Shown: one piece after another, positions 42,969 to 53,148 of the stretch
How positions within the stretch are numbered: the stretch's first letter is position 1
Layout: every line of letters starts with the position of its first letter
Origin: Gautieria morchelliformis
Lineage: Eukaryota; Basidiomycota; Agaricomycetes; Gomphales; Gomphaceae
Direction: 5' to 3'
DNA: 64,000 bases
NCBI GenBank assembly: GCA_015179125.1
Contig: WHVA01000098.1
Span: 186,001-250,000 of the forward strand
Notes under the pieces: generated by a model
Database searches by the model: none
Told to the model about the DNA's origin: nothing
The model's input: only the letters and a program-made list of their open reading frames with translations
Translations under genes and position numbers: made by a program

Positions 42969-45900
42969 GCAGACACTTCGCAGAAGCTTTTGGGTGTGGA
43001 GAAGCTTGCAACAGATGGAAGTAATTGGCCTCTGTGGCGAGCTACTCTCACAAGTTATTTTGAGTCCAAAAATCTACTCAGGCATATAGAAGGGAGAGCC
43101 ATTCGACCTCCTGATCCTCCAGTCATGCCCCCAGGCCATATTCTTACAGAAGCTGAGGAAACTCAGATAGAGAAGGCTGAGGAGAAGCTGGAGAAGTATC
43201 TTGCCAGAGAAGGACAGGCAAAAACCCAAATAATCGTCTCAGTGTCAGAGTCACTAGATCTGATGCTACAGAAGAGACACACAGCAAAAGAAGTCTGGGA
43301 TGCATTGGTCAATGAGATGACCAAAAAGCCCAAGATGGTCCTCACCAACCTACAGAGACAGCTTCGCAGTATGAGGTGTCCTGAGGATGGAGACTTGAGA
43401 GATCACTTGGACAAGGCCCAAGACCTCTATGCTCGTCTCAATGAGATGGGAGCCAGAATTTCTGAAGGAGAGTTCACCGACATTATCCTTGCATCACTTC
43501 CACCCTCCTATGAGGCAGTTATGAATTCCCTTACCACGTCGCTCGAAGAATGTGGAATGCCCTTAGTGCCTGATGATATTACCAGAGTACTAAAGGCTCA
43601 ATATGACAGGAGAAAGACCCTCAATATTTCACAAGAAGAGCAGGCATTTATTGGTTCATCTACGAAAGGGCAGAAGGGCCGGAAAGACCCGAAGGTGCTT
43701 GCATGCACTAATTGCCACAAGCCTGGACATACTATAGAAAGTTGCTGGGCTAAAGGAGGTGGTAAAGAAGGCCAGGGGCCACGTCAGAAGAAGAAAGCGA
43801 AAGCCAAAAAGAAGAAGGGCAAAGCCAAGGCGAATGTTGCCGAAGAAGTGTCCTCTGAAGAGGATGAGAGTGGCAGTCCAGCCGCTTTCGCCAACTTCGA
43901 CTGCTCTAATTTGAGTAGTTTATCTCTGGACACTGTTGTTATCCTCGACACTGGAACGACCGCACATATGACCCCTCACAAGAATTTATTGAGGGATTAC
44001 AGTCCATTCTCACAGCCGCGCACAATTCGTGCAGCCAACAAAGGCACTTTTGATGCCTTCGGTTCAGGCTCACTCGTGCTATATAATAAGGTTGGAGATA
44101 AGACTGTGAACATTACATTGAAGGATACGTTCTACGCGCCCAAAATGGCTGTTACCCTCATCTCGATCGGCCAGTGTGATGATGCAGGCTATAACACTCA
44201 GATAGCCGATCAGAAATGCAAAATATCCAATCGTAAAGGCAGGATATTCATGCAAGCACCGAAGCTGAATGGCTTATATCGATTTGACTTACAACACACA
44301 AGTGCCGAAGCGCATATATGCGCATCAGCCATGGAGATACATCAAAAAATGGGGCACATTTCACAAAAGTCCCTACAGCATTTGCTCAACTGTGGCATGA
44401 TATTAGGCATTGAATTGAGCTCAAAAGGTGACAAGGTTGTTTGCGATGCGTGCATTCAAGCCAAGATTGCACGTAAATCACTTCCTCAGGAACCCAGAAG
44501 CCGATCATCAAAATTCGGTGACAGAATTTATTCTGATGTCTGGGGACCAGCGAGACACTCCACAATTGACAAGAAATCCTATTATGTGTCTTTCATTGAC
44601 GACTACTCAAGAGAATCGGTTATCTATTTGATGGCAAACAAATCGGAAGCATTTTCAAAATACAAACTCTACGAGGCCTTGATGCTTCGACAGAGGAATA
44701 TGCACATCAAAGCACTTGTTTCCGACAGAGGGGGCGAATACACAAGCTCAGAATTTGAACAGCATTTGGCCAAGCAAGGCACGAAGCATCGGTTAACCGT
44801 GCACGACACCCCAGAGTCAAATGGTGTTGCTGAACGTTTAAACCGAACTCTAGTTGAAAGAGCTCGTGCCATGCTATTGGAATCAAGTCTTCCTAAGACT
44901 CTATGGGGGCATGCAATTTTGCACGCCAACTATCTTAGGAATCGGACACATACAAGAGCTTTGCCAGACAAAACCCCTTTTGAAATGATCCATCACGAGA
45001 AACCGAACCTGAAAGACATACACGTGTGGGGAATTGAAGTCTACGTTAAAGTCAAAGAGGGAAACAAACTAGCAGCCCGTTCCAAAAGAGCTCGGTGGAT
45101 AGGAATCTCTGGACAGAGCCATGGTCACTGCATCTACTGGCCTGACTCTCAGAAGGTTTCTGTCGAGCGGAATGTTATATTTGACTCAGAGATGAAGGGG
45201 GGCAAAGCTCCAATCATTTCTATTGAAGAGTCACAGCTACCTACGTCCAGAAAAATGGTACAGGCCATCTCGGCGCCAGCACCTATGCCTAGCCGCTTAG
45301 TCAGCGAAGAGGCAAAGATCGAGGAAATTGATGATGATGAACCAGAGGAACGTCTGAAAGAGCTGCAACCCAGTCAGACTGTTGATGCCAGACCTAAAGA
45401 AGCTGCTCCAACAAGGAGAAGCGAGAGAATCCGTCAGCAGCAGGTGCAGCCGGCCCCAAGTGGTCCCGTAACAAGATCTCAAACCAAGAGACATGCTGGT
45501 GCAGATATCACTACACTAGCTTACGAGGACATTGAGGACCATCAAGACAAATTATTCGAACAAGATTTATCCTCTGTCACTGACGGCATCAGTGATTATA
45601 ACCTTGCCATCAGTACACTTTCGACCTCCGATCAAAACAAAGATAAGGTGCTGCCAGATTTGAATCAGACTGAGCCTAGCAATGCAGATGAAACCTTAAA
45701 CGATCCTATGTGGAAAGCATCGATGGATAAAGAGTACAAGGTGCTACTCGACAAAGGTGTATGGGAAGTGGTTAAACCACCTCCTGGGGCAAATATTGTC
45801 GGAAATAGATGGGTATTCCTCTGGAAACGCAATCCAGAAGGTGAACACATTACACCTATATCGAGGATGGTCGCCCAAGGCTTTACACACAGTTTTGGAG

Positions 45901-47210
45901 TCGACTACAATGAAACCTATGCACCTGTTACTCGGATGACTTCCTTACGGATTATATGTGCCATTGCTGCCAGGAATAACTGGCCTATTCACCAAATGGA
46001 TGTGGACAGTGCGTATTTGAATGCTACACTGCCAGAACCTATTTACATGAGACAGCCGTATGGATATGAGACCGGAGACAAAGATGATGTCCTCCTGCTG
46101 AAGAAAGCACTTTACAGCCTCAAACAGTCTGGAAAGGAATGGTACAAATGTCTGAGTGGTGAATTTCTCAAGTTAGGATTCACTAAATCAGCTTCGGATG
46201 GAGCTGTATTTTGCAGACGAGGACCGAGAGGGCATGCGATTATTGCATCGGCAGTAAACGACCTCACTATCACAGCTGAGAGTCAACCAATCCTTGATGG
46301 GGTAAAGCATGACCTTGCCCAGATCTTCAGTATGAAAGATCTAGGCAAGATTCACTGGCTTTTGAACCTCAAAATCGAAAGAGATTGGAATAACAAATCG
46401 ATTGCAATATCACAAGCCGCATACATCCAGAAAATCATCAAAGAATTCAATCTGGATGATGCCAAAACATTTTCAACACCTCTCGACCCAGCTGTTAAAT
46501 TATCCAGGGACCAATGCCCTTTCACAGATGAAGACAAACAGAAGATGTCAAGAATTCCATACAGACAAGCGATAGGATCATTGATGTGGGCAGCAGTAGC
46601 CACTCGACTGGACATTGCATTCGCAGTGTCATTACTTTCTCAATTCCTCGAAAACCCAGGTCCAACACATTGGCATGCAGTCAAACGTGTCTTTAAATAT
46701 CTAAAAGGCACGATGGACTACAAATTGACACTTGGGAAGAATCGAGATGGCCTCATTGGGTATTCAGATGCGGATTGGGCTTTACAAGAGCATAGGCACT
46801 CATACTCGGCTTATATTTTTCAGATTGATGGAGGGACAGTATCATGGAGTTGTCAAAAACAATCCATGGTAGCCCTATCATCAACTGAAGCCGAATTCGT
46901 TGCTCTGACTCATGCGAGCAAAGAAGCCTTATGGATGCGCCACTTTATTTCTGAAGTATTCCAACCGCTGAATTGTCCCATCAAACGTTATTCAGACAAT
47001 CAATCAGCCATTGCCATTGTCTATGGCACTCAACAACACACGAGGACCAAGCATTTCGACATTAGATTATATTTCATCCGAGATATAGTCGAAGATGAAG
47101 AAATTAAGCTTGTGTACCTACCAACGGAACACATGCTAGCCGATCTTCTCACTAAAGGACTTCCTAGTCCTAGAGTGAGAATCCTCAACGAGAGAATCGG
47201 AATATATTAA
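42960..47210 (+). CDS. Copia-1 Gag-Pol polyprotein, uninterrupted but with an altered RT active site
   Basis: 1,416 residues from ATG 42960 (an earlier ATG at 42945 lies in the LTR). Order: Gag with UBN2-like helices; zinc knuckle CTNCHKPGHTIESC (about residue 248); Lys-rich stretch; protease ILDTGTTAHMT (about 328); integrase zinc motif HQKMGH...CDACIQAK (about 460-505) and D,D35E core (DVWGP about 525, SDRGGEY about 588, AERLN about 624, with 35 residues between the last two); Pro-rich spacer; RT (about 934-1180) with QMDVDSAYLNA; RNase H with SDADW, SSTEAEF and SDNQSAIAI; end LPSPRVRILNERIGIY. The catalytic box reads SAVNDLT where copies 2 and 3 have TAVDDLT, so Asp is replaced by Asn at residue 1100 (codon AAC 46257-46259). 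Confidence 0.95.
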   Translation: MGPADTSQKLLGVEKLATDGSNWPLWRATLTSYFESKNLLRHIEGRAIRPPDPPVMPPGHILTEAEETQIEKAEEKLEKYLAREGQAKTQIIVSVSESLDLMLQKRHTAKEVWDALVNEMTKKPKMVLTNLQRQLRSMRCPEDGDLRDHLDKAQDLYARLNEMGARISEGEFTDIILASLPPSYEAVMNSLTTSLEECGMPLVPDDITRVLKAQYDRRKTLNISQEEQAFIGSSTKGQKGRKDPKVLACTNCHKPGHTIESCWAKGGGKEGQGPRQKKKAKAKKKKGKAKANVAEEVSSEEDESGSPAAFANFDCSNLSSLSLDTVVILDTGTTAHMTPHKNLLRDYSPFSQPRTIRAANKGTFDAFGSGSLVLYNKVGDKTVNITLKDTFYAPKMAVTLISIGQCDDAGYNTQIADQKCKISNRKGRIFMQAPKLNGLYRFDLQHTSAEAHICASAMEIHQKMGHISQKSLQHLLNCGMILGIELSSKGDKVVCDACIQAKIARKSLPQEPRSRSSKFGDRIYSDVWGPARHSTIDKKSYYVSFIDDYSRESVIYLMANKSEAFSKYKLYEALMLRQRNMHIKALVSDRGGEYTSSEFEQHLAKQGTKHRLTVHDTPESNGVAERLNRTLVERARAMLLESSLPKTLWGHAILHANYLRNRTHTRALPDKTPFEMIHHEKPNLKDIHVWGIEVYVKVKEGNKLAARSKRARWIGISGQSHGHCIYWPDSQKVSVERNVIFDSEMKGGKAPIISIEESQLPTSRKMVQAISAPAPMPSRLVSEEAKIEEIDDDEPEERLKELQPSQTVDARPKEAAPTRRSERIRQQQVQPAPSGPVTRSQTKRHAGADITTLAYEDIEDHQDKLFEQDLSSVTDGISDYNLAISTLSTSDQNKDKVLPDLNQTEPSNADETLNDPMWKASMDKEYKVLLDKGVWEVVKPPPGANIVGNRWVFLWKRNPEGEHITPISRMVAQGFTHSFGVDYNETYAPVTRMTSLRIICAIAARNNWPIHQMDVDSAYLNATLPEPIYMRQPYGYETGDKDDVLLLKKALYSLKQSGKEWYKCLSGEFLKLGFTKSASDGAVFCRRGPRGHAIIASAVNDLTITAESQPILDGVKHDLAQIFSMKDLGKIHWLLNLKIERDWNNKSIAISQAAYIQKIIKEFNLDDAKTFSTPLDPAVKLSRDQCPFTDEDKQKMSRIPYRQAIGSLMWAAVATRLDIAFAVSLLSQFLENPGPTHWHAVKRVFKYLKGTMDYKLTLGKNRDGLIGYSDADWALQEHRHSYSAYIFQIDGGTVSWSCQKQSMVALSSTEAEFVALTHASKEALWMRHFISEVFQPLNCPIKRYSDNQSAIAIVYGTQQHTRTKHFDIRLYFIRDIVEDEEIKLVYLPTEHMLADLLTKGLPSPRVRILNERIGIY

Positions 47211-47223
47211 GCTTGAGGGGGCG

Positions 47224-47711
47224 TGTTGGGTGCATTTATGCTCCTGCACCAAAATCAAGCATAATATATTCAATTTATTGTGTGGTGTTTCAATATTTTC
47301 TCATACTGTTCTTGTACCATGCATCCATTTCTCTGCTTATTTTCGAAATTTTCTAGTCACTCTCTATCTCTCCATTTCATTCTGTTATTTCTACTTTCAC
47401 AGGCGGCTGCACCCAGCGGAGTTTGAAACGACTTCGACGCGCGAGCCCTTGGGCGCTAAAGGGCCAGGTGCAAGTATATGCCTTCTGAGACAGGATTACA
47501 CTCCTCTCTCAGTGACAATAAATTCACTGAGAGAGGCGAGTAGTATTCTTCATATTTACATAGCATGTTGACTGAAAATCATGTAGTATATTTGATTCTA
47601 GGTACTGTATTAATACATCAGTGACAATAAATTCACTGAGAGAGTATATTTGATTCTAGCTTTCTAAGAACTCTACCGAACCTTCCCTGCCATAGCCCCT
47701 AGTTGCTAACA
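47224..47711 (+). repeat. Copia-1 3' LTR (488 bases)
   Basis: Full-length version of the LTR. It contains CTCTCTCAGTGA...TCACTGAGAGAG, a perfect 12-base stem whose loop is CAATAAAT, at about 47505-47536, and a second, shorter copy near 47615-47645. AATAAA is the eukaryotic polyadenylation signal. Confidence 0.93.
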
Positions 47712-48884
47712 GTGGTGTTAGCAGACGCCGCGGACACAGACCCAGAGAAGTCTGTGCTAGTGAAAGCCGGTGTGAAATTGGCCCACCCCGAGCCATATGC
47801 TGGGGTATCTGACCTCGAAGAGTTTGAAATCTTCGTGGCAGCCATCCTACGATGGCTGGAAATGCATTGCCTCCTAGGGCCAACCAGCATAGACATGCAG
47901 GTCGGCTATGTGGGCACTCGCCTCACCCGCGAAGCCCAGGAGTGGTTCCTTCGAAACGTAGAACACTTCGATCGCCAGGTCTGCAGCTGGACGCTGGAAA
48001 CTGTGATGCAAGGCCTTCAAAAAAGGTTCCTGCACACACTGATGTACCATCACCCATCGAATAAATTCGATGCGGTCATGCAGGGCATGAAAACCGTTCA
48101 GGAAATGCTGAACGAGCGCACGAAATACACAGCACGTATGACACAGCCACCAGACGATTACACATTCCGGAGACGGTTCGTGTCGGTGCTGCGCGAAACA
48201 CTGTGCAACGAAGTCCTCAAAAAGGGCTATAATGCCGAGAGTAGCTCAATAGAGCAACTCTTCGAGACGGCCCGGATGATCGAGGAGGCATCCTGATACA
48301 ACATGGGGATGCGCCGCGCAGAAAGTGCAGCAGCAACGGCAAGCTCTGCCCGGCTCACAGGGAGCAAGCTGTTGACACAAACGGGCCTGACCAAGCCCAG
48401 CCTGTTCTCAAGAAGTGGAACAGGACAATGGCTGCCACCCCCATGCCCAGCACAAGCTGGAGGCCCGCCTGAAGCTAAACAGCTTCAAGCATCAGGGTCG
48501 TCCCCGCGACCTGCCCCACCGGCGAAGGCGTCAGGCCGACCTAACGATCAGCCCAGCAGTTGCCAAGGCAGCACCACATGCTTTGAATGCGGCCAGCCTG
48601 GCCACAAGAAGATGGAATGCCCCCGGCTTAAGTCCAGTATCAGGACAGCAGCTGCGAGGCACGAAGAGGAGACCGAAGATCCGGAGATGGATCTCGGTCA
48701 AAATTCTCTCCATCAAATTGATGAAGAGGGGGAGGGTGATCCCCAACCCAACGACACTCCGGACAACGGAGACGCGCCCACTGAAGAGTGGGACCCTGAG
48801 CTGTCCCAATACTATGAATGGGATGAGGAGGTGGAAGACACCACCTACAGGTCCAGCGCGATCAGACTCGCGCCGGAGGATTGA
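47712..48884 (+). pseudogene. Gypsy-C Gag capsid and zinc knuckle
   Basis: After copia-1 the frame reads DPEKSVLVKAGVKLAHPEPY and a helical capsid core (EEFEIFVAAILRWLEMHCL, EAQEWFLRNVEHFDRQ), ends at TGA 48294-48296, then continues in frame through a Pro/Ser-rich region to the CCHC knuckle CFECGQPGHKKMEC (about 48578-48620) and an acidic tail, ending at TGA 48882-48884. Capsid plus knuckle is the usual Ty3/gypsy Gag plan. Both stops sit where CGA codons would fit. Confidence 0.85.
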
Positions 48885-49457
48885 ACCGCCACGAAAGTCG
48901 TGGCGGCATGCACGTCGGTCACGCCAGACAAGGTGGCCGAGCCAGTGTATCACCACTGAAGCAAACACAGGACATGGCCAACACGCCCGCGCAGTGAGAA
49001 CCGTATCCTATCGGGGTACTGGGAAATAAACAGCGTAAAAGCCCACTGTCTGCTAGATAGCGGCAGCGAAGGGGTACTGCTATCCCCTGATTTCATGCCA
49101 GCTACAGGGATGAAGACATTCTCCCTGGAGCAGCCAATCGCGCTGCAGCTAGCCTGCATAGGCAGCCGTTCCACGATCAACTATGGAACAAACACGACCA
49201 TAAAATTTGGTCATGAGACATACAACTAATATTTCGACGTAGTGAACATCGAATATTACGACGCTATCTTAGGGACACCATTCCTAAGGAGATTCGGCAT
49301 AACCCTGGACTTCTTGAGCCCAGGGACGATCCGCAAGGGGAATGAAGTGATCCCCACGGGCAAGGTCTCGTTCGACGATGACGGATTGACGAACGAGGAC
49401 AAGGGGCCATGGGTGAGCAGGATCATCCAGGCACCGAAGCCTAACCTGGCTCATTGA
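48885..49457 (+). pseudogene. Gypsy-C retropepsin-like protease
   Basis: In the same frame as Gag: AHCLLDSGSEGVLLSPDFM (about 49030-49090) with the catalytic DSG, followed by NIEYYDAILGTPFLRRFG (about 49248), where the ILG flap-partner motif is present. TGA near 48957 and TAA at 49227-49229 interrupt it. The family cleaves Gag polyprotein. Confidence 0.82.
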
Positions 49458-49490
49458 AGCCAGGAGGACGAGTCGCGGGACGACTCATCC

Positions 49491-50763
49491 TTGAACTCAC
49501 CCTACAACCGTAGGGAGAGGCGCTCTCACCTAACGGTGAAAGCGATGGGGAAGAGGAAAGCGGTTCCGCATGCCGCGGGACCTAATAGACGCCCAAAGCG
49601 CCTAATGGCTTCTAAGCCAACCACCACCATCATCCTCACGGAGATGATGCCCCCCAAAGAGGGGATGGACATTGATCCGTCAACGTCCATGACGCGAGCA
49701 ATGGCCCCGAGACAGGGGGCCGCAGATATTCTCCGTGCTCCAGTAGACCAGGAGAACTGGATGATCGTGGGATGGGAGGACGCCCTCGCCATCATCCACC
49801 CGGACGATTGCACAATGTGCGCGGACTACGCCGCGCACTTAAGGGCCACGACAGGCACCTGCAAGGTCAAATTGCGGGACAAAGACATCGGCGATGCCGT
49901 CGATGCACCCTGGGGATGGCTCCCAAGGGGCATCGCACGTGACGCGCGAGAAGAGCTCCTCCGGGACATCCACGACCTCAAAAAAGAGGTCAAGGAGTTG
50001 GAACACACGGTAGAAGACCGCGACAACGCGCTTGAAACCGAGGGCGCCAAGATCAAGGAACTGGTGCAGCAGCTGAGCGCAGCGCAGCTCCAGGTTTCCC
50101 TGGTCCACGCTGCCTCAAAACAGCCGCAACATGACCAGGCCACGGACCCAGTGGCCGGGCCATAATCACCTCGCACGACGGCACCTTTGCCAGCGCACGC
50201 AACATCGGGGCTAGCGTACCGATTGTCGGCGCCGACCCCGACAACGACAATGACAGAAGTGCATAGCGTGCCTTCCGACTCTGCGTACGGCGTCCCAGAA
50301 GGACGGGAGTCAGACCCGTCCGTCTGGAAGACGTATGACCCGGAAAGGGCACAGTGGCTGGCAGAGCAGCCAAAGAAAAAGCGCAAGAAATTGTGCGGCA
50401 CCCCCAACACCGTCAATGGGCTAGCCATTGAGAGGGAAAGCGCGATTAGCGCTTACCTAGCGGTGTCATCGTCACACACTATCAACAACCCCGCCCTTCA
50501 ATGGCGGATAGCACAGGTCAAGGCCCAGTACATCGGGCCTGGCGTTGCCCTGCCTCCACCGGCGGGGACAGTTCACCCTCCCTACCTGGGAGAGGGGATG
50601 CTCATCCCACGCAGAGATCGCGAGATGGTTGGCCCGCTATGCGGGGGTCACTCGCGAGCGAGTGGCACACATTGAACACTATGTTCAACATAGCATCACC
50701 GGCGCGGCATTCAGTGCTGCCACCGCGAGGGGCAACAAAAGGTCCTTGAGACCAGCCATGTGA
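49491..50763 (+). pseudogene. Gypsy-C ORF3, unrecognised protein in the place of pol
   Basis: A frame from 49491 to 50165 continues after one TAA (50163-50165) in the same frame to about 50590, then shifts into ARWLARYAGVTRERVAHIEH and ends near 50763. Features: a basic N-terminus (KRKAVPHAAGPNRRPKRL), WMIVGWEDALAIIHPDDC (about 49758), a coiled coil (LLRDIHDLKKEVKELEHTVE, about 49950-50060), a conserved-looking PERAQWLAEQPKKKRKKL nuclear-localisation-like segment, and the C-terminal helical part. About 420 residues in all. No RT, integrase or envelope similarity was seen. It could be a Gag-associated accessory protein. Confidence 0.55.
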
Positions 50764-51049
50764 GGGCCGCGGTGCCGCGACCCCTCACTCACACTCAGCT
50801 CGACCAAGAGCTGGCGTGCTTCCAGCCCCCTCCTCAGACTGAGGACCTGGCCGTTGAGGCCATGCTCCGTGAGGATGCTGGCCTCACCCAATAACCACTG
50901 ATGATGCGGAGGTGCCCCCGGAGGAGTCACATGCTCCACCGGCCCCATACAACGATGACATCATCGTATCGGCCACTCTAGAGAACCCCATTATGGATGA
51001 CCTCTATGAGTCGTAGTTGGCCCCTATAGTTGTCTATATAGGGGGAGGG

Positions 51050-51263
51050 TGTAAATAACCTATGTTTCTACATGTACAATAGTTATTACATTATCCCAGT
51101 GGGCCCCTTAGGGACCCACTGTATAGTTTATGTGTGGGAACCGGCCAGCGGTTCCCATCTCATCTTACTCTTACCTGTCACTATGTAGCATTCAGAATAC
51201 CACTCATTGGTCAAGTTCTGCAGTGCCCTTGTGATACAAGGTCCTAAGATTGACATCTTTACA
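51050..51263 (+). repeat. Gypsy-C 3' LTR
   Basis: Same ends and length as the 5' LTR (214 bases). Sequence between ORF3 and the LTR (50764-51040) holds nothing recognisable apart from the polypurine tract. Confidence 0.92.
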
Positions 51264-51465
51264 CATCCAACGGGGTTTGAGCCAGGAAGGTAAAGGGACC
51301 CGTGATAGACCATCGAGCCGGGGAGAAGGCGTTGATCGAGTACAGGTAGCGCTGATATGTGCAAATGATATACAAGCGAATAAATGCTCGGTGAATTCAG
51401 CGAGGAGCGAACAGGGAGAACAAAAAAGTGGGGTGTCGAGGTTACTGGGTATACAAATGGACCGC

Positions 51466-52095
51466 TCATGACACGGGCGAAGAGGTGTCATCCGGTGGAA
51501 GGACCGGGATGTAGGAGAGTGGTCCAATTTCCGCATTCGGGACATAACCCAAGGATGGTGGGGACGAATGCAAACCAGGAACTGATGGTGGCGAAGTCAT
51601 CGAGGCAGTGTGGAGTTCAGGGATACTGTCAAAGATAGCCGGAGGGGAAATCATCGTACAGGCCATAGCGACCATCATCTGTGGGAGCATGGAATTAGTG
51701 CTGGAAGGAAAGGTGATTGAGAGAGAGCCCCAATCGATAGTGGGTTTCGTACAGCAAAGCCACAGAAGCCCGAGAACAATCGTGGCCGAAGGGTGTAACT
51801 TTGTGACAAGTAGCGAAATGTCCTGCGAAGAGGAGTCACTGAAAGTGAGACTAGTATCTAGATATTCATGAATGAAACCAGCAGTGGCTGGCTTCCCATC
51901 AACAAGGGAAAGAGCTATCGGCAAACGGAGCGATGTACATACGAAACCAGGATGAGAGGAAAAGGAGCTATCGATGAAATTGGAAGTAGCACCAGAGTCG
52001 ATGAGAGTAGGGACGGAGTTCGAGAGACCGGGAAGGTGTACATGGATGATGAAAGATGGATCAGAATGGTAGCTAATAGAGGAGAACAAGTACAC
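51466..52095 (-). pseudogene. Gypsy-A retropepsin
   Basis: TLIDSGATSNFIDSSF (about 52015-51970) is the catalytic DSG site, and LLVTKLHPSATIVLGLLWL (about 51850-51795) carries the second ILG-type motif, followed by TIDWGSLSITF as in Ty3/gypsy proteases. The frame then becomes Ser/Pro-rich and ends at a TGA formed by the LTR head, which indicates that pol was removed by a deletion joining protease to LTR. Confidence 0.78.
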
Positions 52096-52099
52096 AGGT

Positions 52100-53120
52100 G
52101 GTACAGACTAGATAGGGTTGTTATTCGAAGAGACAGAGCAGGTGTGGGTAAGAGTCGTGGAGAATGACTCGGAGTCCAGTGGGAGGGAAGGTCCAGGTAT
52201 GCCAAGTATGGCAGGAATCTGTGCAAAGGATTGCTGCAGGGAAGGGCGACCCACGAAGGGGTAAGGCTGTCCTGCAAATAAACAAGGCTCCGGCCCACCA
52301 GATGGGGTAGGAATCTGTGTAAAGGGTCGTTGCAGGGGAGGTTGTCCCGTGAAGGGTGTCAGGGGACACCCTGTTTTCCATTTCCAGTTCCGACACCACA
52401 CCCAGTTCCGACTCCATTTCCGACACCGCTTCCAGTTCCGATTCCATCTCCGCCTCCGCTTTCGGAAATGATTCCGCTTCTGGGAGAACTTCCACCAGTT
52501 CTGTTCGCCTTGCCAGTTCCACTCCAATTTCCGACTTCCACTCCTGGAACAGTGTCGGAAATCAAGCGACTCGCATAATAGGTGGCATCAAGGGTCGATC
52601 AAGGGTCAGGGAGGAGGTCAGGGGGATGCAGGGTTGATGGCAGGTGCCAAGTGTTGTCCCTGGCTGCGCAGCGTAATATAATACGGGCTCGCTGACATTG
52701 GGGGTCCTTAGACTTTTCTCTTTGGATTTCCCCTTGTCAGGTGAGAATCCCCTCTCTTGTATACTCTGTTCATTTATACATACTTTGGATTTCCCCTTGT
52801 CAGTTGTGTGGTAGTGTGATCTCCACAACCAGCCAGGGTTGCCCTTACAAAGGGGTGAGGTTGCCCTGCGAATAGATACGGTGCAGGCCCGCCAGGTGGG
52901 GCAGGAGTCTGGGCGAAAGGTTGTTGCAGGGGAGGGCGACCCACGAAAGGGTGAGGCTGTCCCATGAATAGAAGTGGTGCAGGCCTGCCAAGTGGGGCAG
53001 GAGTCTGTGGGAAAAGTTGTTGCAGGGGAGGTTGTCCGACAAAGGGGTGAGGTTGTCCCACGGATAGAAGTGGGATAGAATGCATGTGGAGAAGGGGTGA
53101 CGAGTAGATAGAATAATGCT
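52100..53120 (-). pseudogene. Gypsy-A Gag with Pro/Gln repeats, split by a solo LTR
   Basis: The minus strand encodes repeats of about 36 residues of the form GQPHPFVGRPPLQQ followed by FAQTPAPPGGPAP, at 53085-52850 and again at 52350-52180. The solo LTR E inserted exactly within one unit: its AAGGG duplication restores the unit when one copy is removed. Short frames are broken by slips. The Pro/Gln-rich repeats are unlike normal capsid sequence, so this may be a spacer in Gag. Confidence 0.55.
52357..52849 (+). mobile_element. Solo LTR family E, copy 1 (493 bases)
   Basis: Ends TGTCAGGGGACACCC and GGTTGCCCTTACA, flanked by AAGGG at 52352-52356 and 52850-52854. It contains a TTCCGA-rich microsatellite-like part (about 52380-52480). 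Against copy 2 it has about 60 extra bases lying between two copies of CTTTGGATTTCCCCTTGTCA. Orientation is arbitrary because no internal region is known. Confidence 0.88.
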
Positions 53121-53148
53121 TTGACTGCAGCTGTTAGTTCAATTATAC

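Larger units (their letters stand above)
42580..47711 (+). mobile_element. Copia-1: complete Ty1/copia element inside gypsy-C gag
   Basis: LTRs at 42580-42953 and 47224-47711 enclose one long ORF. The flanks are a perfect 5-base duplication GTGGT (42575-42579 and 47712-47716). The polypurine tract TTGAGGGGGCG precedes the 3' LTR (47213-47223). It is the only element in the window with an unbroken polyprotein frame. Confidence 0.95.
40835..51263 (+). mobile_element. Gypsy-C: LTR element with Gag, protease and a novel ORF but no RT or integrase
   Basis: Two 214-base LTRs enclose 10.0 kb, of which 5.1 kb is the later insertion copia-1. The perfect 5-base duplication CATCC flanks it (40830-40834 and 51264-51268). 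A polypurine tract GGGGGAGGG directly precedes the 3' LTR (51041-51049). Coding content is Gag in several pieces, a retropepsin, and ORF3. There is no trace of RT, RNase H or integrase, so it must rely on enzymes from another element. Confidence 0.9.

Noticed and set aside
52121..52527. Glu/Met-rich frames across solo LTR E (ESELE repeats)
   Set aside because: They arise from the TTCCGA microsatellite in the LTR and run across its boundary into gag, so they cannot be a gene.
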